Origin: Rhodobiaceae bacterium | Lineage (GTDB): Bacteria > Pseudomonadota > Alphaproteobacteria > Rhizobiales > Tepidamorphaceae | Assembly (NCBI GenBank): GCA_020441995.1 | Contig: JAGRLC010000074.1 | Location: forward strand, 1 to 49,657 | Direction of reading: 5' to 3' | Length of the DNA: 49,657 bases | Shown here: positions 1 to 8,194 of the stretch, one piece after another | Numbering within the stretch: the stretch's first letter is position 1 | Layout of the letters: the number at the start of each line of letters is the position of its first letter | Program-made: the position numbers and the translations under genes | The notes under the pieces: model-generated | Told to the model about the DNA's origin: nothing | The model's input: only the letters and a program-made list of their open reading frames with translations | Database searches by the model: none

Positions 1-806
1 TCAAGAAGGACAAGCTGACCCTCGACCAACTGGTCAAATTCGGTTCGATTTCCCCCGAAGGCGCAAGGATCCTGAAGATCATCGGCCGATGCCGTTGCAA
101 CGTGATCATTTCCGGCGGTACCGGCTCCGGCAAGACGACACTGCTCAACTGCCTGACGCAGTATATCGACACGGACGAACGCATCATCACATGCGAAGAT
201 TCCGCCGAACTCCAGCTGCAGCAACCGCACGTTGTCCGGCTCGAAACCCGCCCGCCTAACCTCGAAGGTACCGGCGAGATCACGATGCGCGATCTGGTCA
301 AGAACTGTCTGCGTATGCGTCCCGAACGCATCATCGTGGGCGAAGTGCGCGGACCCGAGGCCTTCGATCTGCTTCAGGCGATGAACACCGGCCACGACGG
401 ATCGATGGGCACGCTGCACGCTAACTCCCCGCGAGAGGCGCTGTCGCGTGTTCAGGGCATGATCACCATGGGCGGCTACGCGCTGCCTCCGGCAACGATC
501 CGCGAGATGATCGTCTCATCGGTCGATGTGATCGTCCAGGCCCAGCGCCTGCGCGACGGTTCGCGCCGTATCACCCACATCACCGAAGTGCTCGGCAGCG
601 AGGGCGAGGTCATCACGACGCAGGACATCTTCCTCTACGATATCGAGGGCGAGGACGCGAACGGCAAGATCCTCGGGACCCACCGCTCGACGGGCATCGG
701 GCGCCCGCGCTTCTGGGAGCGCGCGCGCTACTACAACGAGGAAAAGAACCTGGCCGCGGCGCTCGATGCGGCCGCTGCGCCGGAAAAAGACGGCATGGGG
801 GTCTGA
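1..806 (+). CDS. cpaF: Tad pilus assembly ATPase CpaF/TadA (5' end outside window)
   Basis: This is the secretion ATPase that powers assembly of the Tad/Flp pilus from the cytoplasmic face of the inner membrane. The reading frame is open from base 3 onward, so the N-terminus lies upstream of the window. The Walker A motif GGTGSGKT is at 114-137. Downstream come the conserved blocks [20 protein letters not shown] and [14 protein letters not shown], which carry the Walker B and His boxes of the PulE/VirB11 superfamily in its CpaF subfamily. It ends three bases before tadB, and tadC follows, the standard Tad gene order. The family and role are secure; only the missing N-terminal domain cannot be judged. 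Confidence 0.96.
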   Translation, partial: KKDKLTLDQLVKFGSISPEGARILKIIGRCRCNVIISGGTGSGKTTLLNCLTQYIDTDERIITCEDSAELQLQQPHVVRLETRPPNLEGTGEITMRDLVKNCLRMRPERIIVGEVRGPEAFDLLQAMNTGHDGSMGTLHANSPREALSRVQGMITMGGYALPPATIREMIVSSVDVIVQAQRLRDGSRRITHITEVLGSEGEVITTQDIFLYDIEGEDANGKILGTHRSTGIGRPRFWERARYYNEEKNLAAALDAAAAPEKDGMGV

Positions 807-809
807 TCC

Positions 810-1799
810 GTGCCATCCGACATTCTCGTCCAGATCGCCGTTATCGCTTTTGCCATGGCCTGCATCGGCGGGCTGGCATGGGTTTTCCTCATGCCGCGCC
901 TCGACGGTTCGGCCAATGCCGCCAAGCGCGTTGAGCGCATCAGCACGCGTAGCGCCGCCGCAGTGGCCGGCGGCCGCGAGCGTGACGGGGTCAAGCGCAA
1001 GCGGCAGGTCGAGGAAACGATCAAGGATATCGAGCAGCGCAGCCGCAAGAAGAAAAAGCGCGACCTGAAAATGGTCATCCGCGGCGCCGGTCTTTCGTGG
1101 TCGGTGAAGAAGTTCTGGGTCATCTCCGTCATCATCGGGGTCGTGGCAACGGCGGGGAGCTATATTGCCGGAGCGCCGTTTGCCGTCACCGTTGCCTGTC
1201 TTTTCATTTTCACGCTCGGCTTTCCGCGCTGGCTGCTGAAGTTCCTGACAGCCCGGCGCGAGCGCGCCTTCCTCAACGAGTTCGCCAACTCGGTCGATGT
1301 GATCGTGCGCGGTGTCAAGGCGGGTCTGCCCCTTGGCGATTGTCTGCGCATGGTCGCGCAGGAGTCAGTTGACCCTGTGCGCTCGGAGTTTCGCCACATC
1401 ATAGAAACGCAGGCGCTGGGCGTGCCGCTGGGGGACGCGGTTGCGCGTATGTATGACCGTATGCCCCTGGCCGAGGTGTCGTTCTTCGTGATTGTCATCA
1501 CGATCCAGCAGAAGACCGGCGGCAACCTTTCCGACACGCTGTCCAACCTGTCGAAGGTGTTGCGTGACCGCAAGAAGATGAAGGGCAAGATCGTGGCCAT
1601 GAGCCAGGAGGCCAAGTCCTCGGCTGCGATCATCGGCTCATTGCCGCTGATCGTGATGGGTCTCATCTCGCTGACGACGCCGAGCTACATTTCGCTGCTT
1701 TGGACCGAGCAGCTTGGCCAGCTGATGCTGATGGGCTGTGCCTTCTGGATGTTCTGCGGCGTGATGATCATGCGCAAGATGATCAATTTCGATTTCTAG
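810..1799 (+). CDS. tadB: Tad pilus inner-membrane protein TadB
   Basis: TadB is one of the two polytopic proteins that form the inner-membrane platform of the Tad/Flp pilus machine. The 329-residue product has an N-terminal hydrophobic segment, a basic linker (residues 60-90, rich in Lys and Arg), a membrane block near 98-145, a T2SSF (GspF-like) cytoplasmic domain at about 155-285 containing FANSVDVIVRGVKAGLPLGD, and two C-terminal membrane segments. The start is GTG at 810, three bases after the cpaF stop, which points to translational coupling. Length and order fit the family. Assignment as TadB rather than TadC rests on its place directly after cpaF and on the longer basic linker. Confidence 0.94.
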   Translation: MPSDILVQIAVIAFAMACIGGLAWVFLMPRLDGSANAAKRVERISTRSAAAVAGGRERDGVKRKRQVEETIKDIEQRSRKKKKRDLKMVIRGAGLSWSVKKFWVISVIIGVVATAGSYIAGAPFAVTVACLFIFTLGFPRWLLKFLTARRERAFLNEFANSVDVIVRGVKAGLPLGDCLRMVAQESVDPVRSEFRHIIETQALGVPLGDAVARMYDRMPLAEVSFFVIVITIQQKTGGNLSDTLSNLSKVLRDRKKMKGKIVAMSQEAKSSAAIIGSLPLIVMGLISLTTPSYISLLWTEQLGQLMLMGCAFWMFCGVMIMRKMINFDF

Positions 1800-1811
1800 G
1801 GCCGGGAACCG

Positions 1812-2786
1812 ATGAGCCTAACCCAAATTCTTCTCGACCCGGCTTTCCTCGCAAGCATGCTTGCGGCTCTTGCCGTGGGTGCGACGGTGATGACGCTGGC
1901 CGGTCCGCTTGTGGCGCCGGACAAGCTGAAATCGCGAATGAAATCGGTTTCCACCGAGCGCGAGCAACTGCGCCTGCGCGAACGAGCGCGATTGAACGAG
2001 AAAGAGAAGCAGGCGCATCTGCGCAGTGCGCCGAAAGCGAATGTTCAGCGCTTCGTCGACAAGTTCAACTTGCGCAAGCACCTTGAGGACGGCGAACTCA
2101 AGGACCGGCTGCGGATGGCCGGCATGCGCGGCGAAGCTCCGCTTTACATGTTTTTGTTCATGCGCATCGCCTTGCCACCGATCGTCTTTCTCGTCGCGGT
2201 CTTCTATTTCTTCGTGCTCGGCGTGTATGGCGAACTCCCCGCGATGCTGCGTCTTGCCATCAGCGCCGGCATCTCGCTTCTGGGCTTCTTCGGCCCCAGC
2301 ATCTTCCTGACCAACCAGATCAAGAAACGCCAGATGGAGATCCAGCGCGTTTTTCCGGATGCGCTCGACCTGATGCTGATCTGCGTTGAGTCCGGCATGT
2401 CGATCGAACAGGCGATGCGCAAGGTTTCCGAGGAGGTTGGGCAGCGTTCGGTTGCGGTTGCCGAGGAGTTCGCTCTGGCGACCGCCGAGCTGTCCTATTT
2501 GCAGGACCGCCGCGTTGCGTACGAAAATCTCGCAAAGCGGACCGGCCTGTCGGGCGTGAAAGCGGTAACGACGGCGCTTATCCAGGCCGAGCGCTACGGT
2601 ACGCCGCTTGCCCATGCGCTGCGTGTCATGGCCCAGGAAAATCGCGACATCCGCATGGCCGAGGCCGAAAAGAAGGCGGCTGCCCTGCCGCCGAAACTGA
2701 CCGTCCCGATGATCGTGTTCTTCCTGCCGGTCCTGTTCGTGGTTATTCTCGGCCCGGCGGCCATCAAAGTCATGGCGATCCAATAA
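1812..2786 (+). CDS. tadC: Tad pilus inner-membrane protein TadC
   Basis: TadC is the second GspF-like platform protein of the Tad secretion system and is thought to pair with TadB. The 324-residue product has an N-terminal membrane segment (about 10-32), a charged linker with many Glu, Arg and Lys residues (45-95), a double membrane block (about 113-165), a T2SSF domain (about 180-300, with FPDALDLMLICVESGMSIEQ) and a C-terminal hydrophobic helix. The ATG is preceded by GGGAA and lies 12 bases after the tadB stop. It is the last gene of the visible rightward tad operon and faces tadD across a palindromic spacer. Confidence 0.94.
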   Translation: MSLTQILLDPAFLASMLAALAVGATVMTLAGPLVAPDKLKSRMKSVSTEREQLRLRERARLNEKEKQAHLRSAPKANVQRFVDKFNLRKHLEDGELKDRLRMAGMRGEAPLYMFLFMRIALPPIVFLVAVFYFFVLGVYGELPAMLRLAISAGISLLGFFGPSIFLTNQIKKRQMEIQRVFPDALDLMLICVESGMSIEQAMRKVSEEVGQRSVAVAEEFALATAELSYLQDRRVAYENLAKRTGLSGVKAVTTALIQAERYGTPLAHALRVMAQENRDIRMAEAEKKAAALPPKLTVPMIVFFLPVLFVVILGPAAIKVMAIQ

Positions 2787-2794
2787 TCATTATA

Positions 2795-2894
2795 TCTCAC
2801 GGCTGTTCCCCGCTTCGCCCGGACCTGTGAATGGCGCGCGCAAAAACGCGCGGCGCCCGGCCGGAGCCGTGAGCGAAGCGAAGTGAATGAGATA
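2795..2894. repeat. Interleaved palindromic spacer between tadC and tadD
   Basis: The 118-base gap between the convergent tadC and tadD stops contains three sets of inverted repeats. CTCACGGCT (2796-2804) pairs with AGCCGTGAG (2865-2873). CGCTTCGC (2811-2818) pairs with GCGAAGCG (2873-2880). TATCTCA (2793-2799) pairs with TGAGATA (2888-2894). A small hairpin GCGCG-N6-CGCGC sits in the middle near 2835-2850. The first two pairs interleave (A, B, A', B'), so they cannot all form as one simple stem. It could be a bidirectional terminator or a REP-like mosaic element; which one depends on copy number in the genome. Confidence 0.6.
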
Positions 2895-2904
2895 AATTAA
2901 AACC

Positions 2905-3711
2905 CTACCCGCGCGATTTGCCGGCTTTTTTGATCGCGTCCCAGCTGTTGTTCTGGGACATCATCTGGCGCATGTAGTTCACGTTCGCGGCAGCGGCTTC
3001 CGCCCCGAGATCCTTGGCAAGTTCGCTTTGGGCTTCCTTGAACTTGCCCTGCATTCCGTAGACGAGGGCGAGGTTCTGGCGCACCTGGGGCGCCGCGTCG
3101 GGAGACCGGCTAGCCTGTTTCAGGGTGGTTTCGGCGGCCTTGATGTCGCCGGCAAGGGCCTGACTCAAACCCATGTTCGACAGAACGGCGGATTCGCCGG
3201 GCTTCAGCGCCAGAGCCTTCTTGTAGGCATTCTGTGCGTCCTTGTGGCGGCCGACGGCATCATAGGAAGCGCCCAGCGCCGAATAGGCGGACCAGTCGCG
3301 GCTGCCGGATTTCTCCGCCCGTTCCAGAACGGCGATCGACTGCGGTCCCGGGGTTTCTCGGGCAAGAGCGCGGCCATAGACGGAGAGCAGTTCCGGATCG
3401 TTCGGATTGTGGCTGATGGCCTGCGCGTAGACGCCGATGGCCTCGCGGCCGCGTCCCGTGGCGGCCAGCGCCTGACCGTATCCGAGCGCGATCTGCGCGT
3501 TTTCCGGATCGCGCTTGTAGGCCTTTTCCCACTTCTCGGCGATGGCGAGGTTCTGTGTCAGCTGCCCGTTGGCCTGTCCCGCTTCGGACTGCGCCAGCGA
3601 GCCGGTCGTCATCTGTTTCTGGCTGCAGCCTGCAAGCGCAAGCGCCAGCGCGGTGGTGGCGGCCAATGCGCCCATCCGGGCACGGCGGGCGGTGAATACG
3701 CGATGCAACAT
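2905..3711 (-). CDS. tadD: Tad pilus lipoprotein TadD with TPR repeats
   Basis: TadD is an outer-membrane-associated lipoprotein needed for Tad pilus assembly or secretin stability. Starting at ATG 3711 the product has 268 residues, with a basic N-terminus, a hydrophobic core and a lipobox ending LALAGC, so it should be lipidated after signal peptidase II cleavage. The rest is built of tetratricopeptide repeats, for example PENAQIALGYGQALAATGR, PNDPELLSVYGRAL and VLSNMGLSQALAGD. An in-frame GTG at 3771 would add 20 residues before the signal peptide, so the later ATG is preferred. It is convergent with tadABC and so is transcribed separately, although its product belongs to the same machine. 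Confidence 0.88.
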   Translation of the reverse strand: MLHRVFTARRARMGALAATTALALALAGCSQKQMTTGSLAQSEAGQANGQLTQNLAIAEKWEKAYKRDPENAQIALGYGQALAATGRGREAIGVYAQAISHNPNDPELLSVYGRALARETPGPQSIAVLERAEKSGSRDWSAYSALGASYDAVGRHKDAQNAYKKALALKPGESAVLSNMGLSQALAGDIKAAETTLKQASRSPDAAPQVRQNLALVYGMQGKFKEAQSELAKDLGAEAAAANVNYMRQMMSQNNSWDAIKKAGKSRG

Positions 3712-3858
3712 GACAACTCGTCCCGTACTTTTACAGCCTGCCCGGATACGCATTGACGGCAGGCGCGACACTCAGGAAATATCCTGTTAACCCTAATTTC
3801 CGGTTAAAGGCGGCATCCCTGCCGCCCGTGTCCCCCTTCGATGAGGTTCAAGGAAATC

Positions 3859-5268
3859 ATGCCAGCAGCCAGTCCCTATGCGTTCAATCCGACCGTCACC
3901 GATTGCCTCGTGGAGAAAACCAAGGGGGCGGTGCCGGTCGCAGCCATGGACAAGGCTGCGCTCAAGGCGCTGAAGAAATCCGACAAGCCGCTGTTCCGCT
4001 GGGCCGAGGCGGCGGGCTTTACCGCCGGCGCGGGACAGGTGCTGCTTGTCCCCTCCGACAAGGGCGGGCTGGAGCGCGTCCTGTTCGGGCTCGGTGACGA
4101 CCCCGCGCCCTTCCTCCCCGGCAAGCTGGCCACCGCCTTGCCCGCCGGAACCTATGCGCTGGAGAGCGGCTTTGCCGATCCGCGCATGGCCGTGCTGGCC
4201 TTCTGTCTCGGCAGCTACCGTTTCGAGCGCTACCGTAAACAGGCCAAGGACGGGCCGCGCCTCGTGTGTCCCGATGGAGTGGACCTGGCCGAGGTCAGGC
4301 GCATTGCCGCGGGCGCGGCGCTTGCCCGCGATCTTGTCAATACGCCGGCCAACGACATGGGGCCGCAGGAGCTGGAGGATGCGGCGCGCGGCGTCGCGGC
4401 GCGTCACAAGGCGCGCGTGAAGGTCATCAGGGGCGACGCGCTGCTGAAGCAGAACTTCCCGATGATCCACGCGGTCGGGCGCGCCAGCCCGCGCGAGCCG
4501 CGCCTGATCGACATCACCTGGGGCAAAGCCTCGGCGCCGAAGGTGACGCTTGTCGGCAAGGGCATCGTGTTCGACACCGGCGGCCTCGACCTGAAGCCTT
4601 CCAGCAACATGCGCCTGATGAAGAAGGACATGGGTGGCGCCGCCAACATGCTGGGCCTGGCCCACATGATCATGGATGCCGGGCTCGATGTAAGGTTGCG
4701 CGTGCTGATCCCGTCGGCGGAGAACGCCGTGTCCGGCAATGCCTTCCGCCCCAGTGACATTCTGCAAAGCCGCAAGGGTATCACGGTCGAGGTCGGCAAT
4801 ACCGATGCCGAAGGCCGTCTCGTCCTTGCCGACGCGCTGGCGCTCGCCGACGAGGAAGGCCCCGAAATCATCGTCGATCTGGCGACCCTGACGGGGGCTG
4901 CCCGCGTCGCGCTCGGACCGGACCTTCCGGCGGTCTTCTGTCACGACGACCTGCTGAGCGCGGAGCTGATGGCAGCCGGTGCCGCCGAGAACGACCCGGT
5001 CTGGCGACTGCCTCTTTATGGCCCTTACGCCAGGCTGCTCGACAGCAAGGTCGCTGATATCTGCAACATTTCCGGCGGCGGATTTGGCGGCGCCATAACG
5101 GCGGCCCTGTTCATGGAGAAATTCGTCGAGAAGACGAAAATCTGGCTGCATGGCGACATTTTCGCATGGCGTCCGAGCGCCGAGCCGGGCCGGCCTGAAG
5201 GTGGCGAAGCCCATGCGATCCGGGCGCTTTTCCGTGTCCTGAGCAGCCGTTACGCGGTAAAAAGCTGA
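3859..5268 (+). CDS. Leucyl aminopeptidase family (M17) metallopeptidase
   Basis: A cytoplasmic two-metal aminopeptidase of family M17 that releases N-terminal residues from peptides. The 469-residue product contains the family signature NTDAEGRL (residues 314-321) and the metal and substrate block VGKGIVFDTGGLDLKPSS (about 232-249), with the expected Lys234, Asp239, Asp257, Asp316 and Glu318. Residues 1-150 form the variable N-terminal domain. ATG 3859 follows AAGGA closely and is preferred; an in-frame ATG at 3841 lacks any ribosome site. MarR and NlpC/P60 genes follow in the same direction, an order I recall from other Rhizobiales. It resembles the PepB-like subgroup more than classic PepA, so no symbol is given. 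Confidence 0.93.
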   Translation: MPAASPYAFNPTVTDCLVEKTKGAVPVAAMDKAALKALKKSDKPLFRWAEAAGFTAGAGQVLLVPSDKGGLERVLFGLGDDPAPFLPGKLATALPAGTYALESGFADPRMAVLAFCLGSYRFERYRKQAKDGPRLVCPDGVDLAEVRRIAAGAALARDLVNTPANDMGPQELEDAARGVAARHKARVKVIRGDALLKQNFPMIHAVGRASPREPRLIDITWGKASAPKVTLVGKGIVFDTGGLDLKPSSNMRLMKKDMGGAANMLGLAHMIMDAGLDVRLRVLIPSAENAVSGNAFRPSDILQSRKGITVEVGNTDAEGRLVLADALALADEEGPEIIVDLATLTGAARVALGPDLPAVFCHDDLLSAELMAAGAAENDPVWRLPLYGPYARLLDSKVADICNISGGGFGGAITAALFMEKFVEKTKIWLHGDIFAWRPSAEPGRPEGGEAHAIRALFRVLSSRYAVKS

Positions 5269-5316
5269 ATCTTGCGACTCGCATTGGCGCTGGCTTTCCC
5301 GTTAGAATAGACCGCT

Positions 5317-5347
5317 TCCGTAACGACCATGGGGGTAGCGTTACGGA
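5317..5347. promoter_or_regulatory. Perfect 9-bp inverted repeat before marR gene, candidate operator
   Basis: TCCGTAACG at 5317-5325 and CGTTACGGA at 5339-5347 form a perfect inverted repeat with a 13-base spacer, ending 15 bases before the MarR-type start codon. A TAGAAT hexamer at 5303-5308 resembles a -10 box and would place transcription start just in front of the repeat. MarR proteins are dimers that usually bind such palindromes in their own promoters, so autorepression is the natural inference. The right arm also overlaps the GGAGGA ribosome-binding region, so a mRNA hairpin that limits translation is an alternative. Confidence 0.6.
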
Positions 5348-5362
5348 GGACAGGACTTAGAC

Positions 5363-5710
5363 GTGATCGAACTCAGGCCGACAGAAGCGCTCAAGCTCTG
5401 GCATGACGTGCATCTTGATCTGGTACGCGACGGTGAGACCGACCTCACCGCGCGCCAGATGACCATATTGCTGACCATCTATCTCGATCCGCCGCCGCAC
5501 ACCGTGCGCGGTCTTGCCAAGAAACTCGCCGTGACCAAGCCGGTGATCACCCGCGCGCTTGATACCATGGGCAAGGCCGGCCTCGTCACCCGCCGCCGCG
5601 ACGATGCGGACAAGCGCAACGTCATCATCCAGCGCACGGTGAATGGTTCGCTCTATCTCGACCGGCTGAGCGATCAGGTCATCGCCCGCGCGCGCAGCCT
5701 GCGGCCATAA
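5363..5710 (+). CDS. Short MarR-family transcriptional regulator
   Basis: A 115-residue winged-helix DNA-binding protein. The centre reads as a MarR helix-turn-helix and wing: VRGLAKKLAVTKPVITRAL followed by GLVTRRRDDADKRNVIIQ, where the Asp and Arg residues form the wing. It is shorter than the usual 140-160 residues, mainly because the C-terminal dimerisation helix is brief. The start is GTG at 5363 after TTACGGAGGACAGG. It lies between the aminopeptidase gene and the NlpC/P60 gene, 10 bases before the latter. The inverted repeat directly upstream suggests autoregulation. The ligand is unknown. Confidence 0.85.
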   Translation: MIELRPTEALKLWHDVHLDLVRDGETDLTARQMTILLTIYLDPPPHTVRGLAKKLAVTKPVITRALDTMGKAGLVTRRRDDADKRNVIIQRTVNGSLYLDRLSDQVIARARSLRP

Positions 5711-5720
5711 GCACCCAGCC

Positions 5721-6620
5721 ATGAGCGACGGCAGACCCGATCCCCGCATTCATGCCTGGCGCAGCGATCTCGCCGATACAAGTTTACGCGGCAGGGTCGA
5801 TGCGACACGCTTCGTTGACGGCGTGCCCGCCCGCGTGCGCGACGGCGTCGTCAATCTGCTGCGGGCCCCGCAGCAGGATGCCCCGGCGGACAGCCAGCTC
5901 CTGATGGGCGAACCGGTGCTTGTGTTCGAGGAAACCGCCGAAGGCTGGGCCTGGGTTCAATCGCGGGCGGACGGCTACGTTGGCTGGTGCGCCAGCGAAG
6001 GACTGGATTATTCCAGTCCCGAACCGACCCATCGTGTCAGTGCGCTCTGGGTCCATCTCTACCCGGCGCCGGACATCAAGATCGCTCCCGTCGGTTTTGC
6101 GCCGATGAATGCGTTGCTCACGGTTGCCGATCTGGCATCGGCGGGCGGTGAAAGCCGCGCCGGTGGCGCCACGGCGGGCGGTGAGCGTTTTGCACGGCTC
6201 GCGGACGGCCGGTTTGCCGTTGCCCGTCATTTACAGCCGGTTGGCAAACCATCCGGCGATTTTGTCGATGTGGCGCGCAAGTTCCTTGGCACGCCCTACC
6301 TTTGGGCCGGGCGCAGCGCCCGGGGCATCGATTGCTCGGGGCTTGTGCAAATGGGGCTCGTGGCCTGCGGCGTCCACGCTCCGCGCGATTCCGACATGCA
6401 GGAAGAGGGGCTTGGCGCGCTGGTGAACGAAAGCGACCCGGAAGCCTGGCGGCGCGGCGATCTCGTCTTCTGGAAGGGGCACGTTGGCATCGTGTCCGCT
6501 CCCGGCATGCTCCTGCATGCCAACGCGCACCACATGGAGACAGTGGAAGAACCTCTCAAGCCCGCCCTGGAGCGGATCGCCGGCGCGGGCCTTGAGGTTA
6601 CGAGCGTCAAGCGGCTCTAG
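5721..6620 (+). CDS. NlpC/P60 (C40) peptidase with SH3b domain
   Basis: Probable murein peptide hydrolase of the dipeptidyl-peptidase VI type. The 299-residue product has an N-terminal SH3b-like region (about 40-170) that would bind cell-wall peptide, followed by an NlpC/P60 catalytic domain (about 175-299). The catalytic Cys is Cys205 in GIDCSGL, the His is His254 in WKGHVGIV, and the third polar residue is probably in the HANAHH stretch (266-271). There is no obvious signal peptide, so it may act on recycled muropeptides in the cytoplasm or be exported by another route. It starts 10 bases after the MarR gene and is probably co-transcribed with it. Confidence 0.9.
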   Translation: MSDGRPDPRIHAWRSDLADTSLRGRVDATRFVDGVPARVRDGVVNLLRAPQQDAPADSQLLMGEPVLVFEETAEGWAWVQSRADGYVGWCASEGLDYSSPEPTHRVSALWVHLYPAPDIKIAPVGFAPMNALLTVADLASAGGESRAGGATAGGERFARLADGRFAVARHLQPVGKPSGDFVDVARKFLGTPYLWAGRSARGIDCSGLVQMGLVACGVHAPRDSDMQEEGLGALVNESDPEAWRRGDLVFWKGHVGIVSAPGMLLHANAHHMETVEEPLKPALERIAGAGLEVTSVKRL

Positions 6621-6632
6621 AGTGTGCGGCCT

Positions 6633-7580
6633 CTAGTAACCCTTGCCGCGATCCACGGTGTAACGCAGTGGCTCGCCGCGCTCATACCGCGTGATCTCCT
6701 CGACGACTCCATCGGCGATGGCCTGCGGATCGCTTTCAGCGGCGACATGCGGCGTGACCGTGACGTTCGGATGCGGCCAGAACGCACTGTCCGACGGCAG
6801 GGGCTCGATGTGGAACACGTCGAGACTTGCGCCCTTGAGGCTTCCATCGTCGAGGGTTGCGAGAATGTCCGCCTCGACCTGGAGTGCGCCGCGCCCGGCA
6901 TTGATCAGTACGGGAAAGCGCTCCGGCAGGACGCCATCCCGTGCCAGCCCGCGGATGAGCTCCGCGTTGATGATACCCGACGTGTCCGGTGTCGAGGGCA
7001 GCAGCACGACAAGTATGTCGGTGCGGGCGAGGAATGTCTTCAGGCCTTCGTCGCCGCTGTAGCAGGTAATGCCGGAGATCTCTTTCTGGCTGCGGCTCCA
7101 GCCCGCGACGTCGAAACCGAGCGAGGCGAGTTTTTCAACCGCATCGCGGCCCAGAACGCCGAGCCCCATGACACCGACCCGAACCCTGGACGCCACCGGC
7201 TGCCAAAGCGGTTCCCACTTGCCTGCGCGCTGGAAGGCGTCGTAGGCGCGCTGCTGGCGGTGATGCAGCAGCACCTGAAGCGTAACCCATTCCGTCATCC
7301 GCATGGTCAGGTCGTCGTTGACGACGCGGACAACGGGCGCGTCAGGCAGGTCGCCGCGCTTCAGCAGGTGATCGACGCCGGCTCCGAGCGAGAAGACGAT
7401 TTCGACATTCGGCAGGTTTGCGAAGATCCCTTCCGGCGCGTTCCACGCAGCCGCATAGCGGACCGTGGCGGGATCGAATGTGCCGTCTGCCGTGACGATG
7501 TCGAGGCCGGGCGCCGCGGTGCGGAAGCGCTCGACCCAAGGTCCGTAGTCCCAGCCGGTGACTGCTAATAGCAGGCTCAT
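6633..7580 (-). CDS. ghrA: D-2-hydroxyacid dehydrogenase, glyoxylate/hydroxypyruvate reductase A type
   Basis: NAD(P)H-dependent reductase of small 2-oxoacids such as glyoxylate and hydroxypyruvate. The 315-residue product has the Rossmann fingerprint VGVMGLGVLGRDAVEKL, the active-site Arg in NAGRGALQVEADIL, the acidic residue in the FHIEPLP block and the catalytic His in HPNVTVTPHVAAES. The C-terminus (VDRGKGY) matches what I recall of GhrA proteins. ATG 7580 is preceded by CAGGGAATC and its first bases overlap the Nudix stop as ATGA. It is the last gene of the long Yej operon, an odd place for this enzyme; substrate preference cannot be read from the sequence. Confidence 0.88.
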   Translation of the reverse strand: MSLLLAVTGWDYGPWVERFRTAAPGLDIVTADGTFDPATVRYAAAWNAPEGIFANLPNVEIVFSLGAGVDHLLKRGDLPDAPVVRVVNDDLTMRMTEWVTLQVLLHHRQQRAYDAFQRAGKWEPLWQPVASRVRVGVMGLGVLGRDAVEKLASLGFDVAGWSRSQKEISGITCYSGDEGLKTFLARTDILVVLLPSTPDTSGIINAELIRGLARDGVLPERFPVLINAGRGALQVEADILATLDDGSLKGASLDVFHIEPLPSDSAFWPHPNVTVTPHVAAESDPQAIADGVVEEITRYERGEPLRYTVDRGKGY

Positions 7581-8194
7581 GATTCCCTGTCCGTGAGTTG
7601 TTTGCGATGCCGCGCGAACCACAGCAGCGCGATGGCCGTGTAGCCGTTCCTGATCCTGCCCGCATCGAGCGCTGCCAGCGCTTCATCCGGATCGGCAAGG
7701 AACGGGCGGATCACTTCGGTTTCGGATTCGATGCCGGTCTCCTCCGGCAGGTTCGCCGCATCCACCTCGGCGAAATACAGATGCCCGCGCTCGGCGATGA
7801 AGCCTGCGGACGGCACAAAGTCCATTGCGTGGCTGAGCGAACGCGCGGTGAGGTGCGTTTCCTCGGTCAGCTCGCGGCGTGCGGTTTCCAACAGGTCTTC
7901 GCCTTCATCGACGAGGCCGGCGGGAATCTCTACCATCTCGCCGCCGCCGCCGGTCAGATGCGCCCCGAGCCGGAACTGGCGCATAAGCACCAGCTTGTTG
8001 CGTTCGGGATCATAAGGGAGGATCGCCACCACATGGCCGATCTCGAACAGGTAGCGCTCCTGCTCCACGGTCCGTCCGTCGAGCCTCTGGAGTCTGACCT
8101 TGTGGCGCGTCAGCGGGCGAAAGCCTTCATAGGCCACCGTCCGCTCCGTCGTCACATCGAGGTCCGCATCGGCGATTGGCGCGCGTCTGCTCAT
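7577..8194 (-). CDS. Nudix hydrolase, ADP-ribose pyrophosphatase-like
   Basis: A 205-residue Nudix hydrolase that probably cleaves a nucleoside diphosphate sugar such as ADP-ribose. The Nudix box GLVDEGEDLLETARREL is followed by TEETHL: the REUxEE core is intact, but the usual Gly near the end of the box is His. The preceding beta-strand segment VLMRQFRLGAHL and the block EIPAGLVDEG are typical of the ADP-ribose and GDP-mannose pyrophosphatase group. The start at 8194 (MSRRAPIADAD) overlaps the ATPase stop as ATGA, and its own stop overlaps the next start, so all three are translationally coupled. The same strand is open further upstream, but only as an alternative frame of the ATPase gene. 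Confidence 0.88.
   Translation of the reverse strand: MSRRAPIADADLDVTTERTVAYEGFRPLTRHKVRLQRLDGRTVEQERYLFEIGHVVAILPYDPERNKLVLMRQFRLGAHLTGGGGEMVEIPAGLVDEGEDLLETARRELTEETHLTARSLSHAMDFVPSAGFIAERGHLYFAEVDAANLPEETGIESETEVIRPFLADPDEALAALDAGRIRNGYTAIALLWFARHRKQLTDRES

Noticed and set aside
3793-5214. Long open frame antisense to the M17 aminopeptidase gene
   Set aside because: It mirrors the third-position GC bias of the real gene, has no recognisable domain, and the sense strand carries a complete M17 signature.
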